NCBI GenBank assembly: GCA_030637965.1
Contig: DAOWFO010000003.1
Span: forward strand, 1-5,186
Reading direction: 5' to 3'
Length of the DNA: 5,186 nt
Source: Thermoplasmata archaeon
GTDB taxonomy: Archaea; Thermoplasmatota; E2; DHVEG-1
Position 1 is the first letter of the stretch. Every line of letters begins with the position of its first letter. Made by a program: the position numbers and the translations under genes. Under the pieces are notes generated by a model. The model was given only the letters and a program-made list of their open reading frames with translations. It did no database searches and was not told the origin of the DNA. Shown here piece after piece: positions 5,059 to 5,186 of this stretch.

Positions 5059-5098
5059 AAAAACCAGCGAAAAGGGGATAGGATGCACCCTTTGCTGG
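5059..5098 (-). terminator. Strong hairpin followed by T5 on the minus strand; terminator or small RNA 3' end
   Basis: CCAGC (5064-5068) pairs with GCTGG (5094-5098) and AAAGGG (5071-5076) with CCCTTT (5088-5093): 11 bp, a 2-nt bulge (5069-5070) and an 11-nt loop. On the minus strand it is followed by TTTTT (5063-5059), as in a terminator for leftward transcription entering from the right. CCCCC at 5104-5108 could instead pair with GGGG 5074-5077, so an alternative fold exists. No leftward gene is visible up to the right edge, so the transcript it would end is unknown. Confidence 0.4.
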
Positions 5099-5186
5099 TA
5101 GTTCCCCCATATTATTCGTCGTGTTATATGTAATATTGAATTTTTAGTTTATATTCCTAAATATAGGATTGCTGAAAGTATTTAAG

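Noticed and set aside
5052..5110. Hairpin tested as an H/ACA guide RNA
   Set aside because: No ACA trinucleotide at the proper distance after the stem and no clear pseudouridylation pocket or kink-turn.
1..5186. CRISPR array, insertion sequence or prophage
   Set aside because: No regularly spaced repeats, transposase, terminal inverted repeats with target duplications, or phage genes are seen.

Overview
The window comes from an AT-rich archaeon. The left edge is the 5' end of a 16S rRNA gene on the minus strand, which reads ATTCCGGTTGATCCTGCCGG, the archaeal form. From memory, the first ~236 nt look most like Thermoplasmatota (Methanomassiliicoccales or MBG-D-like lineages); that placement is an inference from sequence feel, not an alignment. 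Archaeal TATA boxes, a CCA-less tRNA-Leu, the archaeal UPF0200 family, a split PurS/PurL enzyme and a C/D box guide RNA all agree with Archaea.

Layout: 1-236 is partial 16S rRNA (minus). 237-~660 is its leader and promoter region, with a processing-type hairpin, a compact multi-arm fold, two tandem TTTAAAT boxes, a strong palindrome and a distal TATA box. From ~690 everything called as a gene points rightward: a promoter and a 67-residue four-cysteine zinc-ribbon-like protein (769-972), tRNA-Leu(UAG) (1038-1120), a UPF0200 P-loop kinase-like protein (1147-1689), then purS (1739-1987) and purL (2015-4375). PurS and PurL are two of the three subunits of the split FGAM synthetase (fourth step of purine synthesis); the glutaminase PurQ is not in the window.

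The main unlisted element is in the 3' flank of purL. Positions ~4411-4476 hold a complete C/D box sRNA: C, D', C' and D boxes all match consensus, with 11- and 12-nt guides. A TATA-like element lies ~25 nt upstream and a hairpin/T6 terminator starts ~10 nt downstream. The D guide complements the expected anticodon loop of tRNA-Leu(CAA) so that the methylated nucleotide would be wobble C34. The D' guide has 10 consecutive pairs (one G-U) with a hairpin of the 16S rRNA in this window. A 62-codon ORF starting in the purL stop codon is an accident of this RNA gene and its terminator.

From 4522 to the right edge no convincing gene is seen. This AT-rich stretch has traces that could be decayed or tiny coding sequence and one strong hairpin followed by T5 on the minus strand, probably a terminator or small RNA belonging to something leftward-reading.
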